A stretch of DNA of 64,000 bases from Candidatus Kuenenia stuttgartensis (GCA_945902075.1 CAMDMA010000015.1:1-64000); one strand, 5' to 3'; shown: positions 28,017-40,581, counted from the stretch's first letter. Notes: a model not told the origin generated them from the sequence alone. Numbers and translations: made by a program.

Positions 28017-29504
28017 ATGGACGCTCCATTCCAACCGCTCCTCAAGAAAGACTTCGACTTTGCTGCCGCGCAGCATCTTCTTGCTCGTGCTGGTTTCGGT
28101 GGCACGCCCGCGCAGGTGCGCGGACTCGTCGAACGAGGACTTGACGGGTCACTTGAGATCATCGTTGACTTTCGTGGCGAGGCCGAGCTCGCTGCCGAAG
28201 CGAATCTTCGCAGCGATCTCCTCCGCGCCGACACTCCAGAGGAGCGCGAAGCAGTACGCCTTGCTCGCGCCGCAGGTGATGAGGAGACGATCGCGCGACT
28301 TCAGGCACTTCGACAGCAGCGCGAGCGCGACGACCGCGCGCAGATCGCCGAGATGCAAAAGTGGTGGCTCCGTCGCATGATCGAGACACCGCGGCCGCTC
28401 GAGGAAAAGCTCACGCTGTTCTGGCACAGTCACTTTGCCACGGGATACCGCACGATTGAAAACAGTTGGCACATGGCGATGCAGAACGCGCTTCTCCGTC
28501 GCGAATGTGCCGGGAGTTTTGAACGCCTCGCACGCGGGATCATCTCGGATCCTGCCATGCTCAAGTATCTCGACAACGACGAAAATCGCCGTCGTAGCCC
28601 CAATGAGAACCTCGCGCGCGAACTCCTAGAGCTTTTCACGCTCGGCGAGGGGAACGGCTACGGCGAGAACGACATCAAGGAAGGCGCCCGAGCGCTCACC
28701 GGCCGAACCTTTCGCGGCAACGAGTACTACTTTGACAAGAATCAGTTTGACACAGGAACGAAGCAAATCTTTGGGCGAACCGGCGTCTTCTCTGGCGATG
28801 ACTTCGTCTCCATGATCCTCGCGCGGCCGCAATGCTCGCAGTTCCTTGCGCTCAAGCTCTATCGCTACTTTGTGAACGACGCACCGAAGCTGTCGCGTGA
28901 CGGAACCGAAACCGTCCTACGCCTCGCCACAGAAATTCGCGAAAACAACTATCAATTGCGACCTGCACTGCGTGCGCTGTTCCGATCGCGCCACTTCTAC
29001 GCACCTGAGAATCGACTTGCGGTTGTCAAGAGTCCAGCGCAACTTATGGTGCAAACGATTCGCAGCCTCGGCACGCCACCACGCGAGATGAAGTCACTCG
29101 TCGATGCGGGTGACCTGATGGGACAACAGCTCTTTCAACCGCCGAGTGTGAAAGGCTGGGATGGTGGACGTGCGTGGATCAACACAGCGACCCTCTTTGT
29201 GCGTCAAAATATCGTGGTGTACCTCGTCACTGGCCGCCGTCCGCAAGGCTTTGATTGGAGTGAGTCGGAGATGTCCTACGACTCATCACACCTTGTCGAG
29301 CACCTACGCGATGCGACTGGAGCTCTCGACCCACGCGAAGCGGTGCGGAGCCTCGCGTCTTTTGCGCTAGGTGGGACCGTTGCGCCTGAACGTACCGCGC
29401 AACTTGATTCATTCCTCGAAAGCCTCGGCGGCACGGTCACCGATGATCGCGTCAAGGCAATCCTTTGTCTTCTCGGGGCGATGCCCGAGTACCAGCTCTG
29501 CTGA
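28017..29504 (+). CDS. DUF1800 domain protein
   Basis: 495 residues. The family pattern is clear: AQHLLARAGFGGTPAQV near the N-terminus, WWLRRMIETPRPLEEKLTLFWHSHFATGY, NENLARELLELFTLGEG, a DUF1800 core with GREWTGWT-like GARALTGRTFRG, and VKSPAQLMV and PSVKGWDGG near the end. Function is unknown; the genes usually pair with DUF1501, and the following gene is one, so the pair is probably co-translated (8 bases between stop and next start). Unlike many relatives no signal peptide is visible. Confidence 0.92.
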   Translation: MDAPFQPLLKKDFDFAAAQHLLARAGFGGTPAQVRGLVERGLDGSLEIIVDFRGEAELAAEANLRSDLLRADTPEEREAVRLARAAGDEETIARLQALRQQRERDDRAQIAEMQKWWLRRMIETPRPLEEKLTLFWHSHFATGYRTIENSWHMAMQNALLRRECAGSFERLARGIISDPAMLKYLDNDENRRRSPNENLARELLELFTLGEGNGYGENDIKEGARALTGRTFRGNEYYFDKNQFDTGTKQIFGRTGVFSGDDFVSMILARPQCSQFLALKLYRYFVNDAPKLSRDGTETVLRLATEIRENNYQLRPALRALFRSRHFYAPENRLAVVKSPAQLMVQTIRSLGTPPREMKSLVDAGDLMGQQLFQPPSVKGWDGGRAWINTATLFVRQNIVVYLVTGRRPQGFDWSESEMSYDSSHLVEHLRDATGALDPREAVRSLASFALGGTVAPERTAQLDSFLESLGGTVTDDRVKAILCLLGAMPEYQLC

Positions 29505-29512
29505 ACTTCACC

Positions 29513-30799
29513 ATGCACCACGCCGCCTACACCCGACGACTCTTCCTTCAGCGCGGCTGCGCGCTTGCCTCGCTTGCGGCGACGGTGCCCTACTTCGTTG
29601 AGCGCAGCGCGCTCGGCATGTTGGGCGACCCTGCGCTTTCATCGAACCCGGGGGTTCCGGAAGACCGCGTACTCGTGGTTGTCCAACTCGGCGGCGGCAA
29701 TGACGGACTCAACACCGTCATTCCTTATGGCGATCCTGAGTACTTTCGCGCGCGTCCGCAGATCGCCGTGCGCGCGCCAGGTGCGACGGGCACTGCACCG
29801 ATCGCGCTCGAACTTGATCCGTCTGTCGGACTCGGTCTGCATCCTTCGCTTGTCGGCTTCAAGGATTTGTACGACGCCGGAATGCTCTCGGTGGTTCAGG
29901 GCGTCGGCTACCCGAATCCGAATCGATCGCACTTCATGTCTATGGATGTCTGGCAAACCGGTCGTGCCGATGCGAAGGGAAACGGCTGGATTGGCCGCTA
30001 TTTCGACAATGTTTGTAACGGCACACCGATCCCTGAGGGTGCCATCGCCGTTGGTCGTAACGCGCCGCTCGCGATGCAGGGCGATATCCAAAAGCCCATT
30101 TCCTTCGAGAATCCTGCGTTGTTTCGCTGGCTCGGCGAGGATCTGCACGGCGCGCTCAAAGATCCTTACGACGCAATCAACCGCGCGGGCGCGCTCGCTG
30201 GTACCGGAGAGGACACACAGAAAGCGTTCTTGATGCGCACGGCACTCGACGCACAGGTGGCGAGTGCGCGCATTCTGGCTGCGGTCGCCAAACAGCCACT
30301 CGTACGCTACCCAGATCACGCGCTCGCCCGGCAACTTCGAACTGTGGGCGCGATGATCCGCGACGGCATGCCGACGCGTGTGTATTACGCATCGATGGGC
30401 GGCTTCGACACGCACGGCGGGCAGGTTGGCTCGCACACCAATCTCCTGCGGCAACTGAGCGAATCGATCAAGGCGTTTCAAGACGATCTCAAAGCGCAAG
30501 GCAATGAGTCGCGCGTGGTGACGATGGTGTTTAGCGAATTCGGTCGTCGCGTGAAACAGAATGGTTCGAATGGCACAGATCATGGCACGGCGGCACCAGT
30601 GTTTGTGATCGGGCCGCGCGTGAAGCCGGGCATCATCGGACGGCATCCGTCGCTCACCGACCTTGATCAAGGCGATCTGAAGTTTGGCGTTGATTTTCGC
30701 TCGGTCTACGCGTCGCTCCTAGGGGATTGGATGGGCGCGCCAGCAGAGGTCATCCTGCGCGGAAACTTTGCAAACGCCGGGGTGATTGCGCGGCCGTAA
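29513..30799 (+). CDS. DUF1501 domain protein with Tat-like signal
   Basis: 428 residues. The N-terminus MHHAAYTRRLFLQRGCALAS looks like a twin-arginine signal (TRRLFLQ then a hydrophobic core ending near residue 28), so export of a folded protein is likely. The alkaline-phosphatase-like DUF1501 pattern is seen in VVVQLGGGNDGLNTVIPYGD, GFKDLYDAGMLSVVQGVGYP, GFDTHGGQVGSH and NGSNGTDHGTAAPVFVIG. Enzymatic role of the family is not established. Paired with the DUF1800 gene immediately upstream. Confidence 0.92.
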   Translation: MHHAAYTRRLFLQRGCALASLAATVPYFVERSALGMLGDPALSSNPGVPEDRVLVVVQLGGGNDGLNTVIPYGDPEYFRARPQIAVRAPGATGTAPIALELDPSVGLGLHPSLVGFKDLYDAGMLSVVQGVGYPNPNRSHFMSMDVWQTGRADAKGNGWIGRYFDNVCNGTPIPEGAIAVGRNAPLAMQGDIQKPISFENPALFRWLGEDLHGALKDPYDAINRAGALAGTGEDTQKAFLMRTALDAQVASARILAAVAKQPLVRYPDHALARQLRTVGAMIRDGMPTRVYYASMGGFDTHGGQVGSHTNLLRQLSESIKAFQDDLKAQGNESRVVTMVFSEFGRRVKQNGSNGTDHGTAAPVFVIGPRVKPGIIGRHPSLTDLDQGDLKFGVDFRSVYASLLGDWMGAPAEVILRGNFANAGVIARP

Positions 30800-30893
30800 C
30801 CTCCGTTTTTGCGCGCAGTGTTCGAAGCATTTTTGAGAACACCGCGGGTGAAAAGGCGCGGACGGCCAACCGACCAGGGCGTATGCTCACGCC

Positions 30894-31226
30894 ATGCGCG
30901 TATCACGACTCTTCGTTGCCCTCCTCCCACTCCTCACGCTCGCTGCATGCAATGGCGAATGCGCGAGCGGAACTCCAGAGTCATCGAGCGCGGCTGCGGC
31001 CGCGACGACTGCCGCACTCACGATGCCGGTTTCGATGCGTCTGGCGGTGAAAGGCATGCACTGCGAAGGTTGCGAAGGAGCGATTTGTGGCAAGGTCGAA
31101 CAAATCGCGGGCGTGACGGCGGTCAAAGCGAGCCACACGGATGAGGCGGTTGATGTCACAGCACCCGCGGAGCAGCGAGACCAAATCGTGTCAGCGATTA
31201 AGAAACTTGGCTACACGGTTGAGTGA
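30894..31226 (+). CDS. Lipoprotein with heavy-metal-associated (HMA) domain
   Basis: 110 residues. Signal peptide with lipobox LAAC (Cys19), an Ala/Ser/Thr linker (about 22-42), then an HMA domain from about 45: VKGMHCEGCEGAICGKVEQIAGV and GYTVE. The metal pair CxxC (HCEGC) is intact, so copper or another soft metal is likely bound outside the membrane. No copper ATPase is adjacent. Independent short gene, 94 bases after the DUF1501 gene. Confidence 0.85.
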   Translation: MRVSRLFVALLPLLTLAACNGECASGTPESSSAAAAATTAALTMPVSMRLAVKGMHCEGCEGAICGKVEQIAGVTAVKASHTDEAVDVTAPAEQRDQIVSAIKKLGYTVE

Positions 31227-31296
31227 CCGCCAATCGATAGATCTCCGCAAGTGTTTGCGTATGTGAGGTTCTCTCGCCGCGCGAACTCACGCGTTT

Positions 31297-32331
31297 TCAC
31301 GCGAGGTGCGCGAGTGAAACGCGCAACAATTCGATCACTTCATCAACGGTGCCCGTTTGCTTCGCGCCTGCTGCGTGTACATGGCCGCCTCCGCCGAAGC
31401 GCGCCGCGAGTTCATTCACATCGATGAAATTGCCATGCGCGTCCGCGGGCTTTGATCGGAAACTGAGTTTGGTGATACCCGCAGCCATGTCTTCCACAAC
31501 CAGCACCGCCGCTCGTACCGCAGAGATCTCCATCGGGATGTTCACGACACCTGAGGTTTCCTCAATGAGTGCCCCGGTTTCGACGAAGTCAGACGCCCGG
31601 AGACGCATGAGCGCGATGCGTCCACCGATGATCTCCATGCTCGACAGTGCACGGCCCTGAAGCATGACTCGTTCGGCTCGGCTCGATTGTTCGAGTTGTT
31701 GGTACATCGCGTTCTTGTCGACGCCTGCCGTAAGAAGTCGCGCACCCAGCGCGTACTCCGGAGCGCGTGCGTTTGAAAATCGGAACCAACCGGTATCAGT
31801 GGCGAGACCCATGAACAACGCTTCTGCGATCGAGTATCGACCGTTGGCATCTGCGCCAAAAGCGAGATCAACACCCATTGCGTCGACGAGCCCGACGATG
31901 AGCGCCGTGCATGATCCGCACGAAACATCGACGATTCGCCGCGCTGCGACCAGATCGCCTCGCGCATGATGATCGATGCCGACAACGCGCTCGACGCGCT
32001 CGACGAGCCACGGCGCGATGACCTCAAGTTGCGTCCACGCTCCCGTATCGACGACGACCGCGAGATCAAAGTCGCCGACGGGAAGCGCTGGCTGGCGCGG
32101 GCGAACATGCGTGACTGGGGTTGAACCTTCGAATGCGCGGAGATTCCCCTCGCATGGATCGACGACCCAACCTTCCGCATGAACTCCGACCGCTGCGCAC
32201 GCGCGCACTGTTGCCAGCACGGAGCCCATCGCGTCGCCATCGGGCTTTTGGTGCGTGGTCACGAGCACCCTGTGGGCGCCTCGCAATTCGCGGGCGAGGG
32301 CGTCAATGGTGGTGTTGGTGGTGTATTTCAT
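31297..32331 (-). CDS. DHH/DHHA1 phosphoesterase (NrnA-like)
   Basis: 344 residues. Motifs of the DHH family: THQKPDGDAMGS, VVVDTGAW, GIDHHARGD (the DHH triad) and, in the DHHA1 domain, KLSFRSKP and FGGGGHVHAAGA. Relatives (NrnA) degrade nano-RNAs or pAp, or cyclic dinucleotides, in the cytosol; which applies here is not visible. ATG 32331 is chosen over an upstream in-frame GTG at 32370. It lies 51 bases after ribF on the same strand, a neighbourhood seen widely (ribF with DHH genes in rbfA-truB-ribF regions). Confidence 0.9.
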   Translation of the reverse strand: MKYTTNTTIDALARELRGAHRVLVTTHQKPDGDAMGSVLATVRACAAVGVHAEGWVVDPCEGNLRAFEGSTPVTHVRPRQPALPVGDFDLAVVVDTGAWTQLEVIAPWLVERVERVVGIDHHARGDLVAARRIVDVSCGSCTALIVGLVDAMGVDLAFGADANGRYSIAEALFMGLATDTGWFRFSNARAPEYALGARLLTAGVDKNAMYQQLEQSSRAERVMLQGRALSSMEIIGGRIALMRLRASDFVETGALIEETSGVVNIPMEISAVRAAVLVVEDMAAGITKLSFRSKPADAHGNFIDVNELAARFGGGGHVHAAGAKQTGTVDEVIELLRVSLAHLA

Positions 32332-32382
32332 CGGGGGTGCGCGGCCTGGGCGCAATTGCGTGAGGCGCACGTGCGAAGGATG

Positions 32383-33309
32383 CTACCGCAAGCGCTCGGC
32401 CACTTCTGCCACTGCGACGATCGCCGCACGATCGCCCTCCATCGCAGAGAGGAGCGCCTCAAGCCCGTCAAAACGCACCATGCCGCGAATCCGCGCAAGA
32501 AATCGAAGCCGCAGCGGCCAGTCGTACCAATCGAGCGGAAGTTCGATGGGGGTGCCATCGGGGGCGAGCAGCGTCGCTTCGCAGGTACGCGCACTTTCAC
32601 CAAATGTCGGCTTCGTACCAACAGAGATCGCGGCAATCGCTTCGCGCCCATCCGGGACCAACGCTCGGCCTGCATAGACGCCGTCCGCAGGCAACACTCG
32701 GCCATGGGCGTCGAGATTTGCTGTTGGCCAACCGATCGTGCGGCCGCGTTGGTCGCCGCGCGTGGTGTTGCAGCGAAGTTCGTACGGCCGACCAAAGACG
32801 CGTGCCGCGTCGGCCACACGGCCTTCGCCAAGCAGCCGGCGGGCCACAGAACTCCGCGCCTCGACAGACGATCCATCGGAGAGTTCGACGCGCAATGTCG
32901 GCGCTTCGACGACGCGAAATCCGTAGAGCGCGCCGAGTGCGCGCAAGGTGTCAAGCGATCCCGCCCGTCCCTTCCCGAACCGGAAGTCCGCGCCCTCCAC
33001 CACGACATCGAAGCGGATGCGTCGGCGGAGGTCGGCGATGAACGCCTCAGGCGTGCGTCCGAGAAGTTCCGGCGTCGGTTCGAGTTCGAGTACCTCCGCT
33101 GCACCGCAGACCGAACGAAGCAACTCCGCTCGCTCCGCGGCTGAGGACAAGCGTCCCATGGGAATTTCAGGCCGAAGGACCGCTCCGGGAAGCGGCTCGA
33201 ATGTCACCGCGGCAACAGCGCCACCGTTGACCTCGGCCGTCGCCACGGTGAACAAGTGCCGATGTCCGCGATGGACTCCGTCGAAATTGCCGATGACGAT
33301 GGCCTGCAT
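32383..33309 (-). CDS. ribF: Bifunctional riboflavin kinase / FAD synthetase
   Basis: Makes FMN and FAD from riboflavin and ATP. 308 residues, normal. The N-terminal nucleotidyltransferase begins GNFDGVHRGHRHLF and includes VVVEGADFRFGKGRAG; the C-terminal kinase contains GDQRGRTIGWPTANL and PADGVYAGRALV. It is first on the minus strand, 100 bases from the divergent glutamate dehydrogenase gene; the DHH phosphoesterase follows 51 bases after its stop. Confidence 0.94.
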   Translation of the reverse strand: MQAIVIGNFDGVHRGHRHLFTVATAEVNGGAVAAVTFEPLPGAVLRPEIPMGRLSSAAERAELLRSVCGAAEVLELEPTPELLGRTPEAFIADLRRRIRFDVVVEGADFRFGKGRAGSLDTLRALGALYGFRVVEAPTLRVELSDGSSVEARSSVARRLLGEGRVADAARVFGRPYELRCNTTRGDQRGRTIGWPTANLDAHGRVLPADGVYAGRALVPDGREAIAAISVGTKPTFGESARTCEATLLAPDGTPIELPLDWYDWPLRLRFLARIRGMVRFDGLEALLSAMEGDRAAIVAVAEVAERLR

Positions 33310-33409
33310 TCGGTCCTGCCTGCGTGTGACCCGCCCGAAATGTGAGCGGCAGGGTCGGGGGCTTGGCTATCCTGCACCCCTTCACCTTTACCGACGGAAC
33401 ATACACGAA

Positions 33410-36343
<2,934 letters not shown>

Positions 36344-36460
36344 TGGAAACGAGCAACAAACCACCGCGCGAAGCACGCCGAAAATCACGAGCGTGGCGGA
36401 GCGCGCGCAGGGATCTGATGGAAACGAGCATGACCGCCGACGCGTCGATTGATCCGTCGA

Positions 36461-37843
36461 CTACTCCCCCGCCTTCCTCCCGGCGACCTTCGCGCGGAGA
36501 GATGCGGTGAGTTGGGCGTATTCGCGGGCGAGGACGGTCTGTTCGCCGATCACTCGCGCGTCCTCGCGGATTCGAGGCTGTTCGAGGGTGGCGAGTGCGG
36601 CTTCTGGGGAGCCCGTTTGGTCCATCGCTCGGGCGAGCCAGAGAATCGCCTCCAAGCGCTCGCGGAAGCGTGTGTCGTCGGTCTTGTAGTAGGCGACTGC
36701 GCGTGAAAGTACGTCGTACGCCACTGCCGGTCGCCCGAGTTGCGCCAACACGCGGCCGAGGGCCAGGCGCTGCTCCATTGCAGCAGATTCATCATCGGTC
36801 GAGAGCAGCGAGACGAGTAGCGTGCGAATCTCCAGCTCGCGCTCATCGCCAAACGGATAGACCGCCGCGAGTCGTTCACCCTGCGTTCGGAGAAGCGCGA
36901 GCGCGTCGGCGCGGCGCCCAACATCAAGCAGCGCCGTCGCGAGATGGAGCGCAATCGTTGCGCGATCGCGCGCATCAGCGTCCTCGCCGAGCGCGCGAGT
37001 TGCGTCGATATGCAGGTCGATCGCACGAGCCGCATCACCAACGATTCGGGCAAGCTCACCCTGGAGGTCGAGCGTGCGCGCGTATGCCCGCCCGCCGCGC
37101 TCGCGAAGGAGCGGTGCCGCAAGTTCCGCGCAGGTCTGCGCATTCTCCTGAAGCGTTACGCGTGCTGGTTCATCCAGTCCCGAAATCGCCTGGTAGGCGA
37201 TACACATTTCGGCTACGGCGAGGAGCGCGTCGCCCATCAACACGCTGCCCGGTTCGTAGGTCTTCTGAGCTTCTGCCAGCATCTCTTTCGCAAAGTCAAA
37301 GTCGATGCGCACGCGCGCGTGATCACGGGGGCGAACATCGCGCGCCATGGCCTGAACGGTCGCGCGGACAAGCTCGAGATACCGCTCGCGCGGCATGCGC
37401 GACTGCAGTTTGAGGAGCACATCACCGCGGAGGAGTTCGTGCAGTGCTGGCGGCGGAAGCGACGGCGTTCCCGCTGCCCAAACCGTGACGACACCGCGCA
37501 AGAGATCACCGACTTCGTAGGCGTCCGCAATCGCGTTTTTCGTGCGTTCAACCGTTGCTTGTGCGAGCACCTGCGCATCCAAAACCTGCTGCTCGGCCTG
37601 CACCACCTGCGCGAGTGCCGCATCTCGCTCGGCGATCGCCGTCGTCCGCGCGGCGACAGCATCCGCGCGCGCAGCCTCAGCCTCTACACGCGACGCATTC
37701 ACGCGTTGTACGCCCCATGCACCGAGCACGCCGAGCACGCCGACCACAATCACCAACGAAATCGTGATCCACACGAGCGTTCGGCGCGGCTCGCCCCCGC
37801 GCTCGGGATCGCCGAGTAGTTGGCGCGACTCTTCGTAACTCAT
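36461..37843 (-). CDS. Membrane-anchored coiled-coil/TPR-like protein, unknown
   Basis: 460 residues. Residues about 20-45 are a membrane segment (TLVWITISLVIVVGVLGVLG), followed by an Ala/Glu-rich coiled coil (about 46-110, AEAARADAVAARTTAIAERD) and a long helical-repeat region like tetratricopeptide repeats (for example RALGEDADARDRATIALHLA, ALLRTQGERLAAVYPFGDER). The layout matches the C-terminal half of planctomycete Ser/Thr kinases that carry TPR domains, but no kinase domain is present, so it may be a free-standing relative. ATG 37843 is used; the frame is open to 37951. 25 bases separate it from the upstream isomerase gene on the same strand. Confidence 0.65.
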   Translation of the reverse strand: MSYEESRQLLGDPERGGEPRRTLVWITISLVIVVGVLGVLGAWGVQRVNASRVEAEAARADAVAARTTAIAERDAALAQVVQAEQQVLDAQVLAQATVERTKNAIADAYEVGDLLRGVVTVWAAGTPSLPPPALHELLRGDVLLKLQSRMPRERYLELVRATVQAMARDVRPRDHARVRIDFDFAKEMLAEAQKTYEPGSVLMGDALLAVAEMCIAYQAISGLDEPARVTLQENAQTCAELAAPLLRERGGRAYARTLDLQGELARIVGDAARAIDLHIDATRALGEDADARDRATIALHLATALLDVGRRADALALLRTQGERLAAVYPFGDERELEIRTLLVSLLSTDDESAAMEQRLALGRVLAQLGRPAVAYDVLSRAVAYYKTDDTRFRERLEAILWLARAMDQTGSPEAALATLEQPRIREDARVIGEQTVLAREYAQLTASLRAKVAGRKAGE

Positions 37844-37868
37844 TGAGGGACAAACTCCGAAAACCGCA

Positions 37869-38861
37869 TCAGCACCACCACGGCTTCGCTGCAGGTTCAC
37901 TGATGATTGCTTCTGAGAGAAAAGCAGCGGCGCGCTCGAGGCCTTCCTCAACCGACATCAGCGCATCCTCATGCTCAATCGACAGCACATGGTCGTAGCC
38001 ATGTCGACGCAGCATCGAGACAAAAGGCTTCCAGAACTCGTGGCCATGACCGTATCCGCAGGTCCGGAAGTTCCACGCGCGATTCTTTAGATCGCCATAC
38101 GAACGCGCGTCGTTGTAGCCATTGACGCGACCTTCGTGCGTGTGCAGTTCCGTGTCCTTCGCGTGGCAGTAAAAGAGAAGGCCCGCCTCGCCGAGTACAC
38201 GCGCGCTTTCGATAGGATCGATTCCCTGCCAGAAGAAGTGCGATGGATCGAGGTTTGCGCCGAGCACCGGCTTGCCCTTCAAGCCTGAAGCTTTCATCGA
38301 CGCCTCACTCAGTCGAATCAGCGTGTCCGGGTTGTAAACACAGAACCCCGGATGCGCTTCCCATGCGACCTTGACTCCATGCTGCGCACACAGCCGCGCC
38401 TGTGTCGACCAGTAGGGAATGAGCACATTCTTCCACTGGTAGTCGAGGATCGCGCGATAGTCCGGCGGCCAGGCGCAGGTCACCCAATTTGGAGTCTTGT
38501 CGGCCTTCGAGCCGCCCGGACAGCCCGAGAACGTGATTACGACATCGGTACCGAGAAGCGGCGCGAGTTTCACTGCGTTGACGAAATCGCGGTGATCGTT
38601 TGTTGCGTGGCGCTTGTCTGGATGCACGGGATTTCCGTGCACGGCGAGACCGGAGAGCGTGAGCTCATGATCCTTCAGAATACCCTTGATGCGCTCCTGC
38701 TCCTTCTTCGATGCAAGCACCTTGGCCGGATCGAAGAATGGCTTTCCCGGATACGCCCCGACCGGAAGTTCGATCGCATCGAGGCGAATCTCCGCGCAGT
38801 ATGCTGCGACGTCTTCGAGTTTGCGGCCAGCAAAAAGTGCGGCCATTACGCCAAGCTTCAT
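37869..38861 (-). CDS. Sugar phosphate isomerase/epimerase-like TIM-barrel protein
   Basis: 330 residues of the xylose-isomerase-like superfamily. Metal ligands and barrel strands are visible: SGLAVHGNPVHPD, TFSGCPGGSKADKTPNW, VAWEAHPGFCVYNPDTL, NLDPSHFFWQGIDP, HAKDTELH and SIEHEDALMS. The pattern is typical of planctomycete and Verrucomicrobia catabolic isomerases, substrate unknown. The start at 38861 has GGAGG 8 bases upstream (ACCGGAGGTTTCTATG), one of the few perfect ribosome sites in the window. Divergent from the CX4CH protein gene. Confidence 0.9.
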   Translation of the reverse strand: MKLGVMAALFAGRKLEDVAAYCAEIRLDAIELPVGAYPGKPFFDPAKVLASKKEQERIKGILKDHELTLSGLAVHGNPVHPDKRHATNDHRDFVNAVKLAPLLGTDVVITFSGCPGGSKADKTPNWVTCAWPPDYRAILDYQWKNVLIPYWSTQARLCAQHGVKVAWEAHPGFCVYNPDTLIRLSEASMKASGLKGKPVLGANLDPSHFFWQGIDPIESARVLGEAGLLFYCHAKDTELHTHEGRVNGYNDARSYGDLKNRAWNFRTCGYGHGHEFWKPFVSMLRRHGYDHVLSIEHEDALMSVEEGLERAAAFLSEAIISEPAAKPWWC

Positions 38862-38985
38862 AGAAACCTCCGGTTCGTGTGATCGATCGCGAGGCCCGGA
38901 AACTACCACCGATCGCCCATCGCTGCGGACAGAAACAGGCGCATCTCTGAGAGTGCTCCCGGCGGCCGGGGAAATCCGTCGTACC

Positions 38986-40449
38986 ATGACCTCCCCGATG
39001 TTCCTCGCAACCTTTGCGGCACTCCTCTTTCTCCAAGGCGAACCTGCGCAGCCGGTGGTCGCACCACCGCCAGCTCCCGCGCAAGTTCCCCCGCAAGTTC
39101 CTCCGCAAGTCACGCCAACTTCGCCGACCGAATCTGCGACTCCCGCGGTCGAGAGCGTGCTTACCGAACCGACTGAGCCACAGAAGCGCGCCTACATCGT
39201 GGTTGACCGGGTTTCGACGGCGGCGGGTGTCATTGAGAGTGACGACGAAAACTTGATTGTGCTTCGCGACGAGAAAAATCGTCTGAAGACTTTCACGAAG
39301 AATCGCGTGATCTCCATCACATACCTTCTTGAAGGCCCAGCCGGTCGACGCGTTCGCGTCGTGTTGAACGATGGCCGAGTGCTCGTCGGAAAGCTCGTCG
39401 AAGATGGCTTTGAAAATGTGCTGCTCGAGATTGAAGGCATCCAAACCAAGTACGCGCGCGCCGCTGTGACGGAAGTGCTTCCGTATCCGACTGACCAAGA
39501 GTTGTATGAGCGCTTCCGCGACGGGCTCGAACCCGATCAATACACCGCACGCTACACGCTCGCGCTTTGGCTTTACAACAAGAAGATGTACACCGATTCG
39601 AAGCGGGAACTTGAAAGCCTTCGTGAAGCAACGAATCACTACGAAGCCAAGCAACTACTTATCGAAGTCAATGCGCAACTCGCGCTCATGGCACCGCGAC
39701 CAGAGGGCGAAACTCCCAACAAGCCAACGAAGCCGGTAGACGGCACAGAACTCCCGACAAGGTTGCTCACGGATGCGGATGTCAACATCATCAAGGTCTA
39801 TGAAGTCGAGTTGGCCGATCCGCCACGGATGCAGGTTTCGGTCGATGGCATTCGGACGCTCCTTGAGAAGTACTCAGATAGCCCGCTGATTCCCGCGAAG
39901 GCGTCGGAAAAACAGGCGTATTTCTCGAAGGATCCTGCAGAGATCGTCAAGACGCTCTTTGCACTCAAGGCACGCGAGCTCTACCCAGAAATCGAAGTGC
40001 TCGGCGAGCCGGGCTCACTCAATCTGTTTCGCCAACGCGTCCACAATGCGTGGCTCATCAACAACTGCGCAACGAGTCGGTGCCACGGCGGGCCGGATGC
40101 TGGCCGACTGATGCTCTACAACCGCGACTTCAAGGACGACAACGTTCGGTACACCAACTTGTTGATTCTCACTCGCTCAAAGATCAATACGCTGCCGCTG
40201 GTGGACTTTGACAAACCCACGGACAGCCTGATTTTTCAATACGCGCTTCCCACGACCGAGGCGCGTCGCCCGCATCCCGATGTCCGCGGTTGGACTCCGG
40301 CACTCACGTCCTCGCGTCGTGGGCTGATGGAAGATTTTGTCGCTTGGGTCCGCTCCATGCGTGTGCGGGATGGTGATTACCCCGTGGACTACACGCCCGC
40401 CGCGATGAAGTCGCCGGACGCTCCCGCTGCGAGCGGCCCCGATCGCTGA
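38986..40449 (+). CDS. Exported protein with CX4CH heme-like motif
   Basis: 487 residues. Signal peptide residues 1-16 (MTSPMFLATFAALLFL), Pro-rich linker (about 21-60) and a soluble domain containing VVLNDGRVLVGKLVEDG (Sm-like/DUF-type strand). Near residue 365 lies NNCATSRCHGGPDAG: a Cys-x4-Cys-His motif, close to but longer than the classical CXXCH heme c site. Such variant motifs occur in planctomycete cytochrome-like proteins, but heme binding here is inference. The C-terminus (HPDVRGWTPALTS, FVAWVRSM) resembles the ends of such proteins. Confidence 0.7.
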   Translation: MTSPMFLATFAALLFLQGEPAQPVVAPPPAPAQVPPQVPPQVTPTSPTESATPAVESVLTEPTEPQKRAYIVVDRVSTAAGVIESDDENLIVLRDEKNRLKTFTKNRVISITYLLEGPAGRRVRVVLNDGRVLVGKLVEDGFENVLLEIEGIQTKYARAAVTEVLPYPTDQELYERFRDGLEPDQYTARYTLALWLYNKKMYTDSKRELESLREATNHYEAKQLLIEVNAQLALMAPRPEGETPNKPTKPVDGTELPTRLLTDADVNIIKVYEVELADPPRMQVSVDGIRTLLEKYSDSPLIPAKASEKQAYFSKDPAEIVKTLFALKARELYPEIEVLGEPGSLNLFRQRVHNAWLINNCATSRCHGGPDAGRLMLYNRDFKDDNVRYTNLLILTRSKINTLPLVDFDKPTDSLIFQYALPTTEARRPHPDVRGWTPALTSSRRGLMEDFVAWVRSMRVRDGDYPVDYTPAAMKSPDAPAASGPDR

Positions 40450-40581
40450 GGCCCCCACTGAAAGGCCTGCGCCGCCCAGACCGCGCCAAGGCACAGGCAT
40501 CGATCCATCGTTACACTGCCCCGCCCTCGGCAACCGCCGGGATTTGGCTCCTTTCACAGCACTCCGGCAGGTCTTCATCCG

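Noticed and set aside
38862-39113. N-terminal extension of the isomerase at 37869 (MTCGGTCGGT...)
   Set aside because: Low-complexity shadow of the opposite gene's Pro-rich codons; the perfect ribosome site at 38861 marks the true start.
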